In this document: in pieces, positions 8,237-17,838 of the stretch
Position numbering within the stretch: the stretch's first letter is position 1
Layout of the letters: every line of letters starts with the position of its first letter
DNA from: Marinomonas alcarazii
GTDB taxonomy: Bacteria > Pseudomonadota > Gammaproteobacteria > Pseudomonadales > Marinomonadaceae
Assembly (NCBI RefSeq): GCF_003208215.1
Contig: NZ_QKLW01000002.1
Span: forward strand, 332,576-396,575
Direction: 5' to 3'
DNA: 64,000 nucleotides
Program-made: the position numbers and the translations under genes
Notes under the pieces: model-generated
Seen by the model: only the letters and a program-made list of their open reading frames with translations
What the model was told of the DNA's origin: nothing
Database searches by the model: none

Positions 8237-9969
8237 TACTTTTTGACATTATTCATTTTGAACGCCCTTTATGGCTTATTTTATTACCAATCACCTTATT
8301 AATAGCGTTCTTAGTTACGACCAAAAGCGCCAACAGCCGCACTCTTAATAAGGTGGTTGACCAACGTCTAATGCAACATTTGGTCTACAAAAATACGGCC
8401 AGCAACATAAATAAATGGCTCGGATTAGCCGCCGTTTCATTATGCTGGATCGGGCTAGCAGGCATTAGTTGGACCAAAGCCCCAAGTACCATGTTTGAAA
8501 ACACCCAAAAAACGATCTTGGTTGTCGACCAGTCTATGTCAATGTACGCCACAGACCTTAAACCCAATCGTCAAACCCAACTAAAGCAAACCATTCGAGA
8601 CATATTAGACAATAGCAAGGAAGGCGAAATAGCCTTAGTCGCATTTGCGGGCGAAGGCTTTGTCATTAGCCCTTTTAGCCAAGACAGAGAGACCATTACC
8701 CATTTTTTACTCGCATTAGATCCGCTTATTATGCCGGTATACGGCAGCAACTTAACCAGTGGCATCGAATCTGCCTTATCGCTTAGTCCAAATAGTGCCG
8801 AACCTGTGCATCTTATTGTGTTAACCGATGACTTAAGCGAACAAGACCAGAACACTATTCCCGCGTTACTTAAGGGCAAAAACATACAACTAGACCTGAT
8901 TGCCGTCGGAACCCAAAACGCCTCCATCATTAAATTACCAGACGGGCAGATCCTGAGAAAAAATGGCCGGAATGTCATGCCTACGACCCCGATCGACGAT
9001 TTAAAAGCGTTAACCACCTCACTTGGCGGTCGCTTTTACCAAGGACGTTTGACACCTCAGTCGTTAGAAGACATAACAGATACCGCATTGAGCAATGAGC
9101 AGACTCAGAAAGCGCAAAACAAAAGCATTCATTGGATAGAGCAAGGCCACTGGTTTGCCCTGCCCTTTTTGCTTTGGCTGGCCTTCCAGTTTAGAAAAGG
9201 CATGCTCTTTATGCTGCTGCTAAGTGTGCTGTACTTTCCTTCTGACAAATCATACGCAGACCCACTGGATTGGTTTCTAACCCCCGATCAAAAAGGCCAA
9301 CAAGCGGTCGATCAAGGTAATTGGCAAGCGGCTGATCAATACTTTCAACAGCCAGAATGGAAAGCCGCTTCGTCGTACGCATTAGAAAACTACCCAGAAG
9401 CCGTTAAACAACTGAACAACTTAAATAGAAATGCCGCAGATAATTACAATCTAGGCAATGCTTTAGCATTATCCGGCGAAACCGACCAAGCCATACAGGC
9501 TTATGAAAAAGCCCTAGAGCAAGACCCATCGTTAAAAGCCGCCAAAGAGAATCTTGAGTATTTAAAGAAACAGCAGCAAGAACAGCAGAAGAAAGACCAA
9601 CAACAAAAAGAGCAACAAAAGTCTAAACAACAGAACCAAGACAAGAATCAGGACAAGCAATCCGATTCTAGTGACCAAAATGACTCAAAAGATGATCAAG
9701 AAGCAAAAAAAGACGATAAAAATAACGAAAAACAAGACAACACCAAAACTCCTGAGGATAATAAGCAAAATGATAACTCAGACGAGCCAGAGCCAAGCGA
9801 GCCAGAAAAAGCTCAGCTAGATAAAGAAAAAACGCAGGCACTTAACCAGTGGCTAAGACAGATCCAAGACGACCCAGGATTGCTACTGCAGCGTAAGCTC
9901 TGGTATTTACACCAAGAAAAACGCAATGAAAATAGATTTTCGCAAGAGGATGGGCAAAACCCATGGTAA
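8233..9969 (+). CDS. batB: BatB-BatC fusion: VWA domain plus TPR repeats
   Basis: The 578 residues combine two proteins that are separate in some species. Residues 1-310 are BatB: two membrane helices, then a VWA domain with metal motif DQSMS (D99, S101, S103), then a helical pair at about 305-340. Residues 345-450 resemble BatC, with tetratricopeptide repeats (DNYNLGNALALSGETDQAIQ and the following AYEKALEQDPSLKAAKENL). Residues 450-545 are low-complexity Q/K/D/N/E sequence, probably disordered, before a short conserved tail. Start and stop overlap both neighbours, so translation is coupled along the operon. A protein-interaction role in the periplasm is inferred. Confidence 0.87.
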   Translation: MILFDIIHFERPLWLILLPITLLIAFLVTTKSANSRTLNKVVDQRLMQHLVYKNTASNINKWLGLAAVSLCWIGLAGISWTKAPSTMFENTQKTILVVDQSMSMYATDLKPNRQTQLKQTIRDILDNSKEGEIALVAFAGEGFVISPFSQDRETITHFLLALDPLIMPVYGSNLTSGIESALSLSPNSAEPVHLIVLTDDLSEQDQNTIPALLKGKNIQLDLIAVGTQNASIIKLPDGQILRKNGRNVMPTTPIDDLKALTTSLGGRFYQGRLTPQSLEDITDTALSNEQTQKAQNKSIHWIEQGHWFALPFLLWLAFQFRKGMLFMLLLSVLYFPSDKSYADPLDWFLTPDQKGQQAVDQGNWQAADQYFQQPEWKAASSYALENYPEAVKQLNNLNRNAADNYNLGNALALSGETDQAIQAYEKALEQDPSLKAAKENLEYLKKQQQEQQKKDQQQKEQQKSKQQNQDKNQDKQSDSSDQNDSKDDQEAKKDDKNNEKQDNTKTPEDNKQNDNSDEPEPSEPEKAQLDKEKTQALNQWLRQIQDDPGLLLQRKLWYLHQEKRNENRFSQEDGQNPW

Positions 9970-11783
9970 TGAAGCAATACCTTCTTTCATTAATATCACA
10001 AAACAAGCCACATCGCTTGTTTGTCTCACTAATGACAACTTTGCTTTTTATTATAGTATCAAGCTCACTTCATGCCGCCAGCGTTACCGCTTCTCTTAAT
10101 AAAAATGTTGCCAATGAAAACGAAGTTGTTCAACTGACTCTTCGTGCTGACTTCTCAGATACAGGCAACGGCCCTGACCTAACGCCATTAGAGCGCGACT
10201 TCGAAATTTTAGGTAAAAGCCAAAACAGTCAATTTAGCTTTAATTTAGGCACGAGTACGGCCCTTAATTTTTGGGTTATTACCTTGATGCCAAAATCCGT
10301 TGGTACGGTTGAAATCCCTCCTATCAAAATAGGCGACCTTGAATCTCAACCCATTCGCTTGACCGTAAAAAGTTCGCCTCAGCTTTTGGATGGCAATGGC
10401 AATCCGCCCGTGATGATCAAAACGGAAGTGTCTGAAGTAGAGCCTTACCTACAGCAAGAAGTCATTTTAAGTGTAAAACTTTATACTTCTGTGGCCTTAC
10501 AAAATGCAAATCGCTCAGTGCCATCACATCCAGACCTTGTGTTAGAAAGACTGATTGATGATCAAGTGGATTATCAAACCGTTAATGGCACACAATATCA
10601 GGTTATTACTCGTGAATATTTAGCTTTTCCGCAACGCAGCGGGCAACTCACTATTCCACCACAAACTATTCAGGCGATGATAAATACATCGACAGGACGA
10701 CGAATGATTAAGGTGCAAAGTGAGCCTCTTAACCTTCAAGTCACTCCTATTCCAGCAAGCTTTACGGGTGACGCTTGGCTACCAAGTAAAAAAGTAACGG
10801 TATCGACCAGTTTGGATAAAACAAACGATGCGCCACGCGTGGGTGACACATTAATTTGGACAATTGATATCAAAGCCGAAGGGGCGCTACCAGAGCAGAT
10901 TCCAACACTGGATTTTAATAGCACTCGTAACTACAAGCTGTATCCAAAACCACCTCAGTTTAGCAACCAAAAAAATGCAGCTGGCGTGACGGGGAATCAA
11001 ACAATCGTAGTTGAAGTTGTGCCAACCGAGGAAGGGAAATTATCGCTGCCTGATATAAACATTACCTACTGGAACACTGACGAAAGAGCCATTAGTGTCG
11101 CGAGTGCCTCAACCGACACTATTGATATTGCCCCGCTTCCCAACAGTTCTGGTCAGTCCGATGGCGCAACAACAAGCAACAAGCCAACAATCAGTGATCC
11201 TTTACCTGCGCAAAGTCGGTCTGTCGCGCCCATCTCTTTAGCTAAAAAGGCGGTTGAGCCTACCAAAACAGAAGCGCAACCCGACTTGCTGCCAACCCCA
11301 TCAAGCGAGGGTAAATCACTGCGTGACTACCTTATTAGTGGCTTGCTGTTTTTGACTGTTCTTTTGCTAGGCGCATGGCTGTTCATTTGGCTAAAACGTA
11401 AAAAGCAAGACGTGAATACAGACCATGATGTACCGACACTGCAAGAGTTTGCTCCTCTGAGCACAGTGAACGAAGAAAGCGCTTATAAAGCATTAATCGC
11501 TTGTTGCCAGCAAGACAACTTACAATCGTTAAGACCAAGCCTATTAGAGTGGGCTCGCCACCGCTGGGGAGATGATGAAATACGCAGCGTAGATGACATC
11601 AAACGCCTAACATCAGTACAAGTTACACAACTGCTGATGGAAGCTGAAATCATGCTTTATTCGAATAATCCGGCGCACGAGTGGCAAGGTGAACCACTGG
11701 CAGATGCTTTAGAAGAATTTACAAGCGGGCAAGAAAAGCCCTCTAAAGCCAGTCAACTAAAAACACTCTATCCCAATTTTTAA
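9963..11783 (+). CDS. batD: BatD-like protein (oxygen tolerance family)
   Basis: A 606-residue exported membrane protein. An N-terminal signal segment ending near LHAAS is followed by a long beta-rich periplasmic region typical of BatD (SVTASLNKNVANENEVVQL onward), a membrane helix at about 455-477 and a cytoplasmic tail of about 125 residues. Two starts are possible: ATG 9963 and ATG 9969, the latter overlapping the BatB stop as TAATG; a GGATGGG stretch lies just upstream. The gene closes the MoxR-Bat operon. The family was linked to aerotolerance in Bacteroides; the role in this organism is not shown by sequence. Confidence 0.87.
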   Translation: MVMKQYLLSLISQNKPHRLFVSLMTTLLFIIVSSSLHAASVTASLNKNVANENEVVQLTLRADFSDTGNGPDLTPLERDFEILGKSQNSQFSFNLGTSTALNFWVITLMPKSVGTVEIPPIKIGDLESQPIRLTVKSSPQLLDGNGNPPVMIKTEVSEVEPYLQQEVILSVKLYTSVALQNANRSVPSHPDLVLERLIDDQVDYQTVNGTQYQVITREYLAFPQRSGQLTIPPQTIQAMINTSTGRRMIKVQSEPLNLQVTPIPASFTGDAWLPSKKVTVSTSLDKTNDAPRVGDTLIWTIDIKAEGALPEQIPTLDFNSTRNYKLYPKPPQFSNQKNAAGVTGNQTIVVEVVPTEEGKLSLPDINITYWNTDERAISVASASTDTIDIAPLPNSSGQSDGATTSNKPTISDPLPAQSRSVAPISLAKKAVEPTKTEAQPDLLPTPSSEGKSLRDYLISGLLFLTVLLLGAWLFIWLKRKKQDVNTDHDVPTLQEFAPLSTVNEESAYKALIACCQQDNLQSLRPSLLEWARHRWGDDEIRSVDDIKRLTSVQVTQLLMEAEIMLYSNNPAHEWQGEPLADALEEFTSGQEKPSKASQLKTLYPNF

Positions 11784-11810
11784 TGAATGCTATTGCCTAA
11801 AAGGACCACC

Positions 11811-12734
11811 ATGATGACACCATATCAATCCGGCATTGTTGCCGAAGCTTCAAGTGATGCTCTTTTTATTACACTGAATGCAAATAGATCCGAAATTAGC
11901 AGCCTTAAAAGCGCCCTAGCGGCCGCTCCTGAACTGATTGAAGGGCTTCAAGCACAATTCCCAGATGCTGAACTTCACGCCGCTGTAGGCCTTAGCAGCT
12001 TAATATGGGACGAATTAGACACTGAGCGACCAAAGTTTCTTGCACCTTTTCCTCATATCACAGGCAAAGACATCGAACTGCTACCAACGGACGTTGACTT
12101 GGTTCTGCATATTCGCTCTTCTCGTCATGATGTCACTTACCAATTGGCTAGCATTCTTTTTAAAGCGTTTGGAAAAAGCGTTACTCTAGTCGATGAAGTC
12201 AGCTGCTTTAAATATCTGGATAACCGAGACTTAACAGGTTTTGTAGATGGCACAGAAAACCCAGCGGGTGAACAGCGTAAAGCCGTCGCCCTCGTTGGCG
12301 ATGAAGACCCTAGCTTTAAACAAGGTTCGTATTTTAATCTGATGCGCTTTGTTCACGATCTAGAAAAATGGGAACAAGAAGACTTAAAAACCCAAGAAGA
12401 TATCTATGGACGTACCAAACATACGAACCAAGAATACCCTTCAGCCGAAAAGTCTGTTCACGCTCACACCAAACGTACGTCATTGAAAGATGAGAACGGC
12501 AATTCTTTGGAAATTTTACGTCATAGCATGCCCTTTGCGTCTTTAACAGAAAAAGGCCTAATGTTTGCCAGCTACAGCAAAACCCCTGTTATTTTTAACA
12601 TGATGTTAGAAAGCATGGTGAAAGGTGACGAGAACGGCAACACAGACCACTTAATGAAGTACACCCAAGCAACAACAGGACAAGCATTCTTCGTCCCATC
12701 CAATGATTGGCTGAGATCTTGCGCCAACAAATAG
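11811..12734 (+). CDS. Dyp-type heme peroxidase
   Basis: A dye-decolourising-type peroxidase of 307 residues. The signature GFVDGTENP places the catalytic aspartate at about residue 146. The proximal heme ligand is the histidine in ILRHSMPF (about residue 238), and an arginine-bearing RTSL segment precedes it. No signal peptide or twin-arginine motif is present, so it is cytoplasmic and of the short proteobacterial class. The open frame reaches 11787, but ATG 11811 has an AAAGGA ribosome site six bases upstream. It follows BatD by 27 bases and may be read with that operon. The physiological substrate is unknown. Confidence 0.92.
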   Translation: MMTPYQSGIVAEASSDALFITLNANRSEISSLKSALAAAPELIEGLQAQFPDAELHAAVGLSSLIWDELDTERPKFLAPFPHITGKDIELLPTDVDLVLHIRSSRHDVTYQLASILFKAFGKSVTLVDEVSCFKYLDNRDLTGFVDGTENPAGEQRKAVALVGDEDPSFKQGSYFNLMRFVHDLEKWEQEDLKTQEDIYGRTKHTNQEYPSAEKSVHAHTKRTSLKDENGNSLEILRHSMPFASLTEKGLMFASYSKTPVIFNMMLESMVKGDENGNTDHLMKYTQATTGQAFFVPSNDWLRSCANK

Positions 12735-12773
12735 CGTACAGCTAATCGATACTACGCAAAAACTAACGCCCAA

Positions 12774-12808
12774 TAAAAAAGCCACTTCAAATTGAAGTGG
12801 CTTTTTAG
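12774..12808. terminator. bidirectional terminator between the peroxidase gene and ppiD
   Basis: A 9-bp stem (GCCACTTCA / TGAAGTGGC) is flanked by A and T runs on both sides, so it can stop the plus-strand peroxidase transcript and the minus-strand ppiD transcript. Confidence 0.85.
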
Positions 12809-12845
12809 TTTGCGATCATTCTATTGCAAGAAATACATCGAACGA

Positions 12846-14672
12846 TTAACGCTCGATTTCCGCATTATTCTTTAATAGATTTTGCTGAGCTTGCGTATTC
12901 AAACTCGCTTGAGTTTGGTTTAGGTAGCGCTCGTAAGCCAATTTCTGATCATCAGAAAGTGTCAAATCACCAACCGAAACCTCATTTAAGCGAATCAAAA
13001 CCAAATCACCGTTAGATAGGTTTTCGATACTCTCAACAGGGGCATTTGCTTCTGGGTGTGGCAATGCAAAAGCCAACGAAGTAATTTCGTCTTGCCCGCG
13101 CTTAGCCGCTTCAACAGAAGTCCATGACGCTGAATTAGATTCTTTCACTTTTTCAGCTTTTGCCTTCAACGATTCCAATGCCTTCTTCTGCACAACGATA
13201 GAAGCAACCTGCTCTTTCGTTTCATCGTACGTTTGGAAGGATTCTGGCTTGTGATCATTCAAGTGCACAACAACCACTTGGTCATCGTTAAGCTCAATCA
13301 GACTACTATTTTGACCATCTTCCAAGACTGTCACATCGTACGCCGCAGCAATCACTGCTGGATTACTAGTGATCTTATCAGTACCGCCTTCTCGACCAAA
13401 GTACGCACTCTGAAGAATATCAACACCATACTCTTTGGAGATTGCATCCAATTTATCGCTGGCATACGCCAAGTCAGTGATGTCTTCATGCGCTGTTAGC
13501 AATGCATCTCTGGCTTTATCTTGACGTAGGCTTTCTTCTAACTCTGCTTTTTTAGAAGCAAAGCTTGGAACATCTGGCTTGGTAATATCATCCAACTTTA
13601 TTAGGTGATAACCATACTGGGTTTTAGCCTGTTCAACATCGCCTTTTTTCATAGAAAATAAGACGTTATCAAATTCATCACCCATGGTGCCTTGCTCAAC
13701 ATAACCTAAGTTACCAGCATCATTTTTCGAACCGATATCATCAGAATACTCTGCGGCCATATCCGCAAAGCTTGCGCCTGATTTTAACTTAGCCTGAATT
13801 TCATCGATAAGTGCTTGCGCCTCTTCGTCTGATCTTTCTGATGTATCGATCAAGATATGTGACGCAGACCTTTCTTCTTTAGGCAGGCTTGAGATAGAAG
13901 CTTGGTAAGCATCTTGAAGTTCTGCATCAGTAACATTCACTTTGTTGTAAAAATCTGAGCTAGAAATCACAACATAGTTCAGCTTAACCTGCTCTGGCGT
14001 CTTAAAGCTGTCTTTGTTTTCATCGTAATAGGCTTTTAGTTCTTCATCCGTCACGCTAGTGATTTCTGATTCATCAGCCAATGAAAAAGATACGTAATCA
14101 TACGATCTTGTTTGAGATTGAAGCTTAGAAACGCCTTCTACTTGATACGGTAAAACAAACTCCGACCCAGCAATCGCATTGCGTGGCTGCTGAATAAGCA
14201 CATCTTGTTTAATACGCTCTTTAAAAGCTAGAGGTGTAAATCCAAGTGAGCGAATGAAATTAAGGTATTTATTTTCATCAAATTGGCCATTGGTTTGAAA
14301 CTGTTCAGCCTGTAATAAATACGCATTCACTTGAGCATCAGAAACACCCAAGCCTAATTCTTTTGCTTGATTGGATAATACAGCACGCTGAATAAGCTCA
14401 TCCAATGCTCGACGTTGCAGCAAGTTGTCTTCTAACAACGCTGGATTAATTTGCCCACCCATCATCGAAATTAATTGTCTGCGTTGTGTTTCTGCACCTT
14501 GCAGCATTTGCGTTCGGCTGATATCAACACCATCAACTTCTGCAACTTTATCGGATGAACCAAAACTTTGAACCAAGGCATCTACGCCAAATAGAGCAAA
14601 AGTCACAACGATAAAACCAACAATGATCTTTACCACAATTCCTTGTGACTTATCTCTGATATCCTGGAGCAT
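12846..14672 (-). CDS. ppiD: periplasmic folding factor PpiD (SurA N-terminal / parvulin)
   Basis: A membrane-anchored periplasmic chaperone near the Sec translocon. It is 608 residues from the ATG at 14672, which has GGAGG six bases upstream and gives the family start MLQDIRDKSQG; a TTG-started extension to 14684 was rejected. One membrane helix (about 15-35) is followed by a SurA-N-like region and a parvulin-type domain at about 258-350 (ASHILIDTSERSDEEAQ onward). PpiD parvulin domains are often inactive as isomerases, and activity here cannot be judged. It follows the hupB-tRNA-Asp unit after a terminator. Confidence 0.95.
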   Translation of the reverse strand: MLQDIRDKSQGIVVKIIVGFIVVTFALFGVDALVQSFGSSDKVAEVDGVDISRTQMLQGAETQRRQLISMMGGQINPALLEDNLLQRRALDELIQRAVLSNQAKELGLGVSDAQVNAYLLQAEQFQTNGQFDENKYLNFIRSLGFTPLAFKERIKQDVLIQQPRNAIAGSEFVLPYQVEGVSKLQSQTRSYDYVSFSLADESEITSVTDEELKAYYDENKDSFKTPEQVKLNYVVISSSDFYNKVNVTDAELQDAYQASISSLPKEERSASHILIDTSERSDEEAQALIDEIQAKLKSGASFADMAAEYSDDIGSKNDAGNLGYVEQGTMGDEFDNVLFSMKKGDVEQAKTQYGYHLIKLDDITKPDVPSFASKKAELEESLRQDKARDALLTAHEDITDLAYASDKLDAISKEYGVDILQSAYFGREGGTDKITSNPAVIAAAYDVTVLEDGQNSSLIELNDDQVVVVHLNDHKPESFQTYDETKEQVASIVVQKKALESLKAKAEKVKESNSASWTSVEAAKRGQDEITSLAFALPHPEANAPVESIENLSNGDLVLIRLNEVSVGDLTLSDDQKLAYERYLNQTQASLNTQAQQNLLKNNAEIER

Positions 14673-14704
14673 TACTGCCTCCAAATGAGTGAATTAAATG
14701 TCCA

Positions 14705-14740
14705 ATAAAAAAGGTGCATTCCGCTTGGAATACACCTTTT
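14705..14740 (-). terminator. terminator after tRNA-Asp
   Basis: An 11-bp stem with one mismatch (AAGGTG-ATTCC / GGAAT-CACCTT) is followed on the minus strand by six Ts. It closes the hupB-tRNA-Asp transcript, before ppiD. Confidence 0.75.
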
Positions 14741-14748
14741 GTGTCTAA

Positions 14749-14825
14749 TGGCGGAACAGACGGGACTCGAACCCGCGACCCCCTGCGTGACAGGCAGGTA
14801 TTCTAACCAACTGAACTACTGCTCC
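14749..14825 (-). tRNA. tRNA-Asp (anticodon GTC)
   Basis: A 77-base cloverleaf on the minus strand. The acceptor GGAGCAG pairs with CTGTTCC, the D-arm contains AGTTCAGTTGGTTAGAA, the anticodon loop is CTGTCAC with GTC, and the T-arm is GCGGGTTCGAGTCCCGT. CCA is encoded. It begins only seven bases after the hupB stop, so the two are probably cotranscribed and separated by processing. Confidence 0.97.
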
Positions 14826-14832
14826 AAAAACA

Positions 14833-15105
14833 TTAGTTTACAGCGTCTTTAAGACCTTTACCTGCCTTAAAGCCAGGAACCTTCGCTGCTTTAATTTGGA
14901 TTTCCTCACCAGTTTGAGGATTACGGCCTGTACGTGCCGCACGTTCTTTAACTGCAAAAGTACCAAAACCAACTAGTGTAACCTGGTCACCTTTTGCTAA
15001 AGCCGCTTCAATTGCTTTTAGTGTTGCGTCAAGAGCATTGCTAGCAGAAGCTTTAGATAAATCAGCAGAAGCTGCAATAGCATCAATCAATTCAGATTTG
15101 TTCAC
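14833..15105 (-). CDS. hupB: DNA-binding protein HU-beta
   Basis: A nucleoid-associated HU subunit of 90 residues, the exact family length, with the DNA-binding arm signature [21 protein letters not shown] at about 46-66. It starts with GTG, preceded by AAGGGG six bases upstream. Its own promoter lies at 15189-15218, downstream of lon. The gene runs directly into tRNA-Asp without a terminator. Confidence 0.97.
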   Translation of the reverse strand: MNKSELIDAIAASADLSKASASNALDATLKAIEAALAKGDQVTLVGFGTFAVKERAARTGRNPQTGEEIQIKAAKVPGFKAGKGLKDAVN

Positions 15106-15188
15106 GTTGTACCCCTTCAGTATTTTCGTGGTTCCTTAATTTTTTTCGGCTCAGTATAAACACACCTACCAACAAGGCCGAGCGAGAA

Positions 15189-15218
15189 GTTATACAAGCC
15201 CGACCTACTACCTGTCAA
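15189..15218 (-). promoter_or_regulatory. sigma-70 promoter of hupB
   Basis: On the minus strand a perfect TTGACA (15218-15213) is separated by 18 bp from TATAAC (15194-15189), about 85 bases upstream of the hupB GTG. Confidence 0.65.
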
Positions 15219-15232
15219 CACAGGATATGCCC

Positions 15233-17626
15233 TTAATGATGACTTACAGTTTCTTGTTCATCAACAGTTTTTTCACTAGAAGGTAAGGTTTCTACCTTTT
15301 TTGGTGAAGGAATGTACTCCAAAGCGATATCCAGCACCTCATCAATCCACTTAACAGGGATGACTTCGATGTCGGCTTTGATATTATCAGGAATTTCCTT
15401 CAAATCACGAGCATTTTCTTGCGGTATAATGACGGTTTTTATACCACCTCTATGAGCCGCCAGAAGCTTCTCTTTAAGCCCACCTATAGGTAGCACCTCC
15501 CCACGCAGCGTAATCTCGCCAGTCATTGCCACAGAGGCCTTAACGGGGATCTTTGTGAGCACAGAAACAATAGCTGTACACATAGCGACACCAGCACTCG
15601 GGCCATCCTTAGGCGTCGCGCCTTCTGGAACGTGCAAATGAAGGTCGGTTTTTTCATGAAAATCTTCATCAATTCCCAGACCAATCGCTCGACTTCTGAC
15701 AACGGTTAATGCTGCCTGAATAGATTCTTGCATCACATCGCCAAGCGAACCTGTCTTAACATGACGTCCTTTTCCTGGTACACCAGCCGCCTCGATGGTC
15801 AATAATTCACCACCAACAGAGGTCCAAGCCAAGCCTGTAACTTGACCAATTTGATTTTTTTCTTCTGCTTTTCCGTAACTAAATTTATGAATTCCAGAAA
15901 AATCTTCTAAATTTTCACTCGTTACTTCGACAGCTTTTGTATCTTTTGCCTTAGTTAAAGCCTGCTTTTTCACCACGCGACGACAAATTTTACTTAACTC
16001 ACGCTCCAAACCACGCACACCCGCTTCTTTGGTGTAGTAACGAATGACATCCATAAGTGCATCATCCGTCACCTGAATTTCTTTCTCTTTTAATCCAGCT
16101 TGCTTGATTTGCTTAGGCAATAAATAACGTTTTGCGATGTTAAGCTTCTCGTCTTCGGTGTAGCCTGGAATACGAATTACTTCCATACGGTCAAGCAATG
16201 GACCAGGAATATTCATACTGTTCGACGTACAAATAAACATTACATCAGATAGATCAAAATCCACTTCAAGATAATGATCATTAAACGTATGGTTTTGCTC
16301 TGGATCCAATACTTCTAATAGAGCCGAAGCTGGGTCACCACGTTGATCCATGCCCATTTTATCGATTTCATCCAATAAAAAGAGTGGATTCTTAACTTTT
16401 ACTTTGGCCAATTTTTGCAACAATTTACCTGGCATGGAACCGATGTATGTACGGCGATGACCACGTATTTCAGCTTCATCACGTACACCACCAAGTGCCA
16501 TACGAACGTACTGACGGTTCACGGCTTTTGCAATAGATTGCCCCAGAGACGTTTTACCAACACCAGGAGGCCCAACCAAGCAAAGCACAGGCCCTTTAAC
16601 TTTCTTCACGCGCTGTTGAACAGCCAAAAACTCTAAAATGCGTTCTTTAACATCTTGTAGACCATAATGGTCTTGGTTAAGAATTTTTTCAGCGTAGGCC
16701 AAGTCATTACGCACTTTGCTGCGCTTTTTCCATGGCAATGAAGTTAACCAATCGATATAACCACGAACCACTGTTGCCTCTGCAGACATTGGCGACATCA
16801 TACGCAGCTTCTTCAATTCAGCTTCTGCTTTGTCTTTGGCTTCATCAGACATACCCACTTCATTAATTTTTTCCTGAAGCGCGTCTAATTCATTGCCGCT
16901 GTCTTCCATGTCTCCCAGCTCTTTTTGAATGGCTTTCATTTGCTCATTCAAGTAGTACTCACGCTGGCTTTTTTCCATCTGTTTTTTAACACGGCTGCGG
17001 ATGCTTTTTTCGAGGTGAGCAATATCCAACTCGCCATCCATCAAGCCAATTAAATACTCGCCACGGCCAGTGAGTGAATCTATTTCCAACACTTTCTGCT
17101 TATCTTCAAGCTTCAAGCTCATGTGGCCTGTGATGTTATCAATCAATTTTGATAGATCATCAATAGACTTTAATGAAGAGACCACTTCTGCAGGGATACG
17201 CTTACTGCCAGCAACATACTCATCCAGTTGCTTAATAAGCGCATTGCGGATTACATTGTGCTCTGTGTCATCTTCTTCTTGGACATCCAATTCGGTAATA
17301 CGACCAAGAACAAATCCTTCACCCTCTTCCATTGATTCAAGGCGAGCACGCTTTCCACCTTCAACAAGCACTTTCACCGTGCCATCAGGTAGACGTAGCA
17401 ACTGCATCACTTTTGCAGTAGTACCAATTGAATATAAATCTCCTAGTACAGGATCATCTTTAGAGGCATCTTGCTGAGCAACAAGAAAGACATGCTTATC
17501 ATTTTCCATAGCAGACTCTAATGCCGCTATAGACTTAGCGCGACCAACAAAGAGCGGTAGGACCATATGGGGATACACAACCACATCGCGAAGTGGCAAC
17601 ATTGGCAGTAGTAAAGAATCTGTCAT
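15233..17626 (-). CDS. lon: ATP-dependent protease Lon
   Basis: A cytoplasmic AAA+ serine protease that degrades misfolded and regulatory proteins. The protein is 797 residues from ATG 17626, which has GGAAG five bases upstream and gives the usual N-terminal substrate-domain start [20 protein letters not shown]. Longer starts at 17650 and 17665 lack a ribosome site. Walker A GPPGVGKT is at about 352-359. The catalytic serine lies in DGPSAGVAM (S677), and the partner lysine is in [13 protein letters not shown]. The C-terminal tail ([13 protein letters not shown]) is acidic. It lies downstream of clpX behind a terminator, with a heat-shock-like promoter at 17695-17722. Confidence 0.97.
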   Translation of the reverse strand: MTDSLLLPMLPLRDVVVYPHMVLPLFVGRAKSIAALESAMENDKHVFLVAQQDASKDDPVLGDLYSIGTTAKVMQLLRLPDGTVKVLVEGGKRARLESMEEGEGFVLGRITELDVQEEDDTEHNVIRNALIKQLDEYVAGSKRIPAEVVSSLKSIDDLSKLIDNITGHMSLKLEDKQKVLEIDSLTGRGEYLIGLMDGELDIAHLEKSIRSRVKKQMEKSQREYYLNEQMKAIQKELGDMEDSGNELDALQEKINEVGMSDEAKDKAEAELKKLRMMSPMSAEATVVRGYIDWLTSLPWKKRSKVRNDLAYAEKILNQDHYGLQDVKERILEFLAVQQRVKKVKGPVLCLVGPPGVGKTSLGQSIAKAVNRQYVRMALGGVRDEAEIRGHRRTYIGSMPGKLLQKLAKVKVKNPLFLLDEIDKMGMDQRGDPASALLEVLDPEQNHTFNDHYLEVDFDLSDVMFICTSNSMNIPGPLLDRMEVIRIPGYTEDEKLNIAKRYLLPKQIKQAGLKEKEIQVTDDALMDVIRYYTKEAGVRGLERELSKICRRVVKKQALTKAKDTKAVEVTSENLEDFSGIHKFSYGKAEEKNQIGQVTGLAWTSVGGELLTIEAAGVPGKGRHVKTGSLGDVMQESIQAALTVVRSRAIGLGIDEDFHEKTDLHLHVPEGATPKDGPSAGVAMCTAIVSVLTKIPVKASVAMTGEITLRGEVLPIGGLKEKLLAAHRGGIKTVIIPQENARDLKEIPDNIKADIEVIPVKWIDEVLDIALEYIPSPKKVETLPSSEKTVDEQETVSHH

Positions 17627-17694
17627 ATTTTCTTCCAATTCGGGGCGCATAGAAACAAAGCGCACTTTTCAAATTTAAACAACGATTAGGAAAG

Positions 17695-17722
17695 AGATAA
17701 GGGCGATGCCCGAAATTACAAG
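17695..17722 (-). promoter_or_regulatory. candidate heat-shock (sigma-32) promoter of lon
   Basis: On the minus strand CTTGTAA (17722-17716; consensus CTTGAAA) is 13 bp from CCTTATCT (17702-17695; consensus CCCCATNT), about 70 bases before the lon ATG. Six of seven and five of seven informative positions match. The call rests on this partial match and on lon being heat-induced in many bacteria. Confidence 0.4.
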
Positions 17723-17773
17723 CATAGCAACCATTTGAATTTAGTCTACACAGTGTTTTAAAGCGAAACACCA

Positions 17774-17816
17774 TAAAAAAAGCCGAATTTAAGTAATGAC
17801 ACCTAAATTCGGCTTT
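17774..17816 (-). terminator. terminator after clpX
   Basis: A 13-bp perfect stem (AAAGCCGAATTTA with TAAATTCGGCTTT, 12-base loop) is followed on the minus strand by a run of Ts. It separates clpX from lon. Confidence 0.88.
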
Positions 17817-17838
17817 AAATTAAACAAGTATCAAAAAA

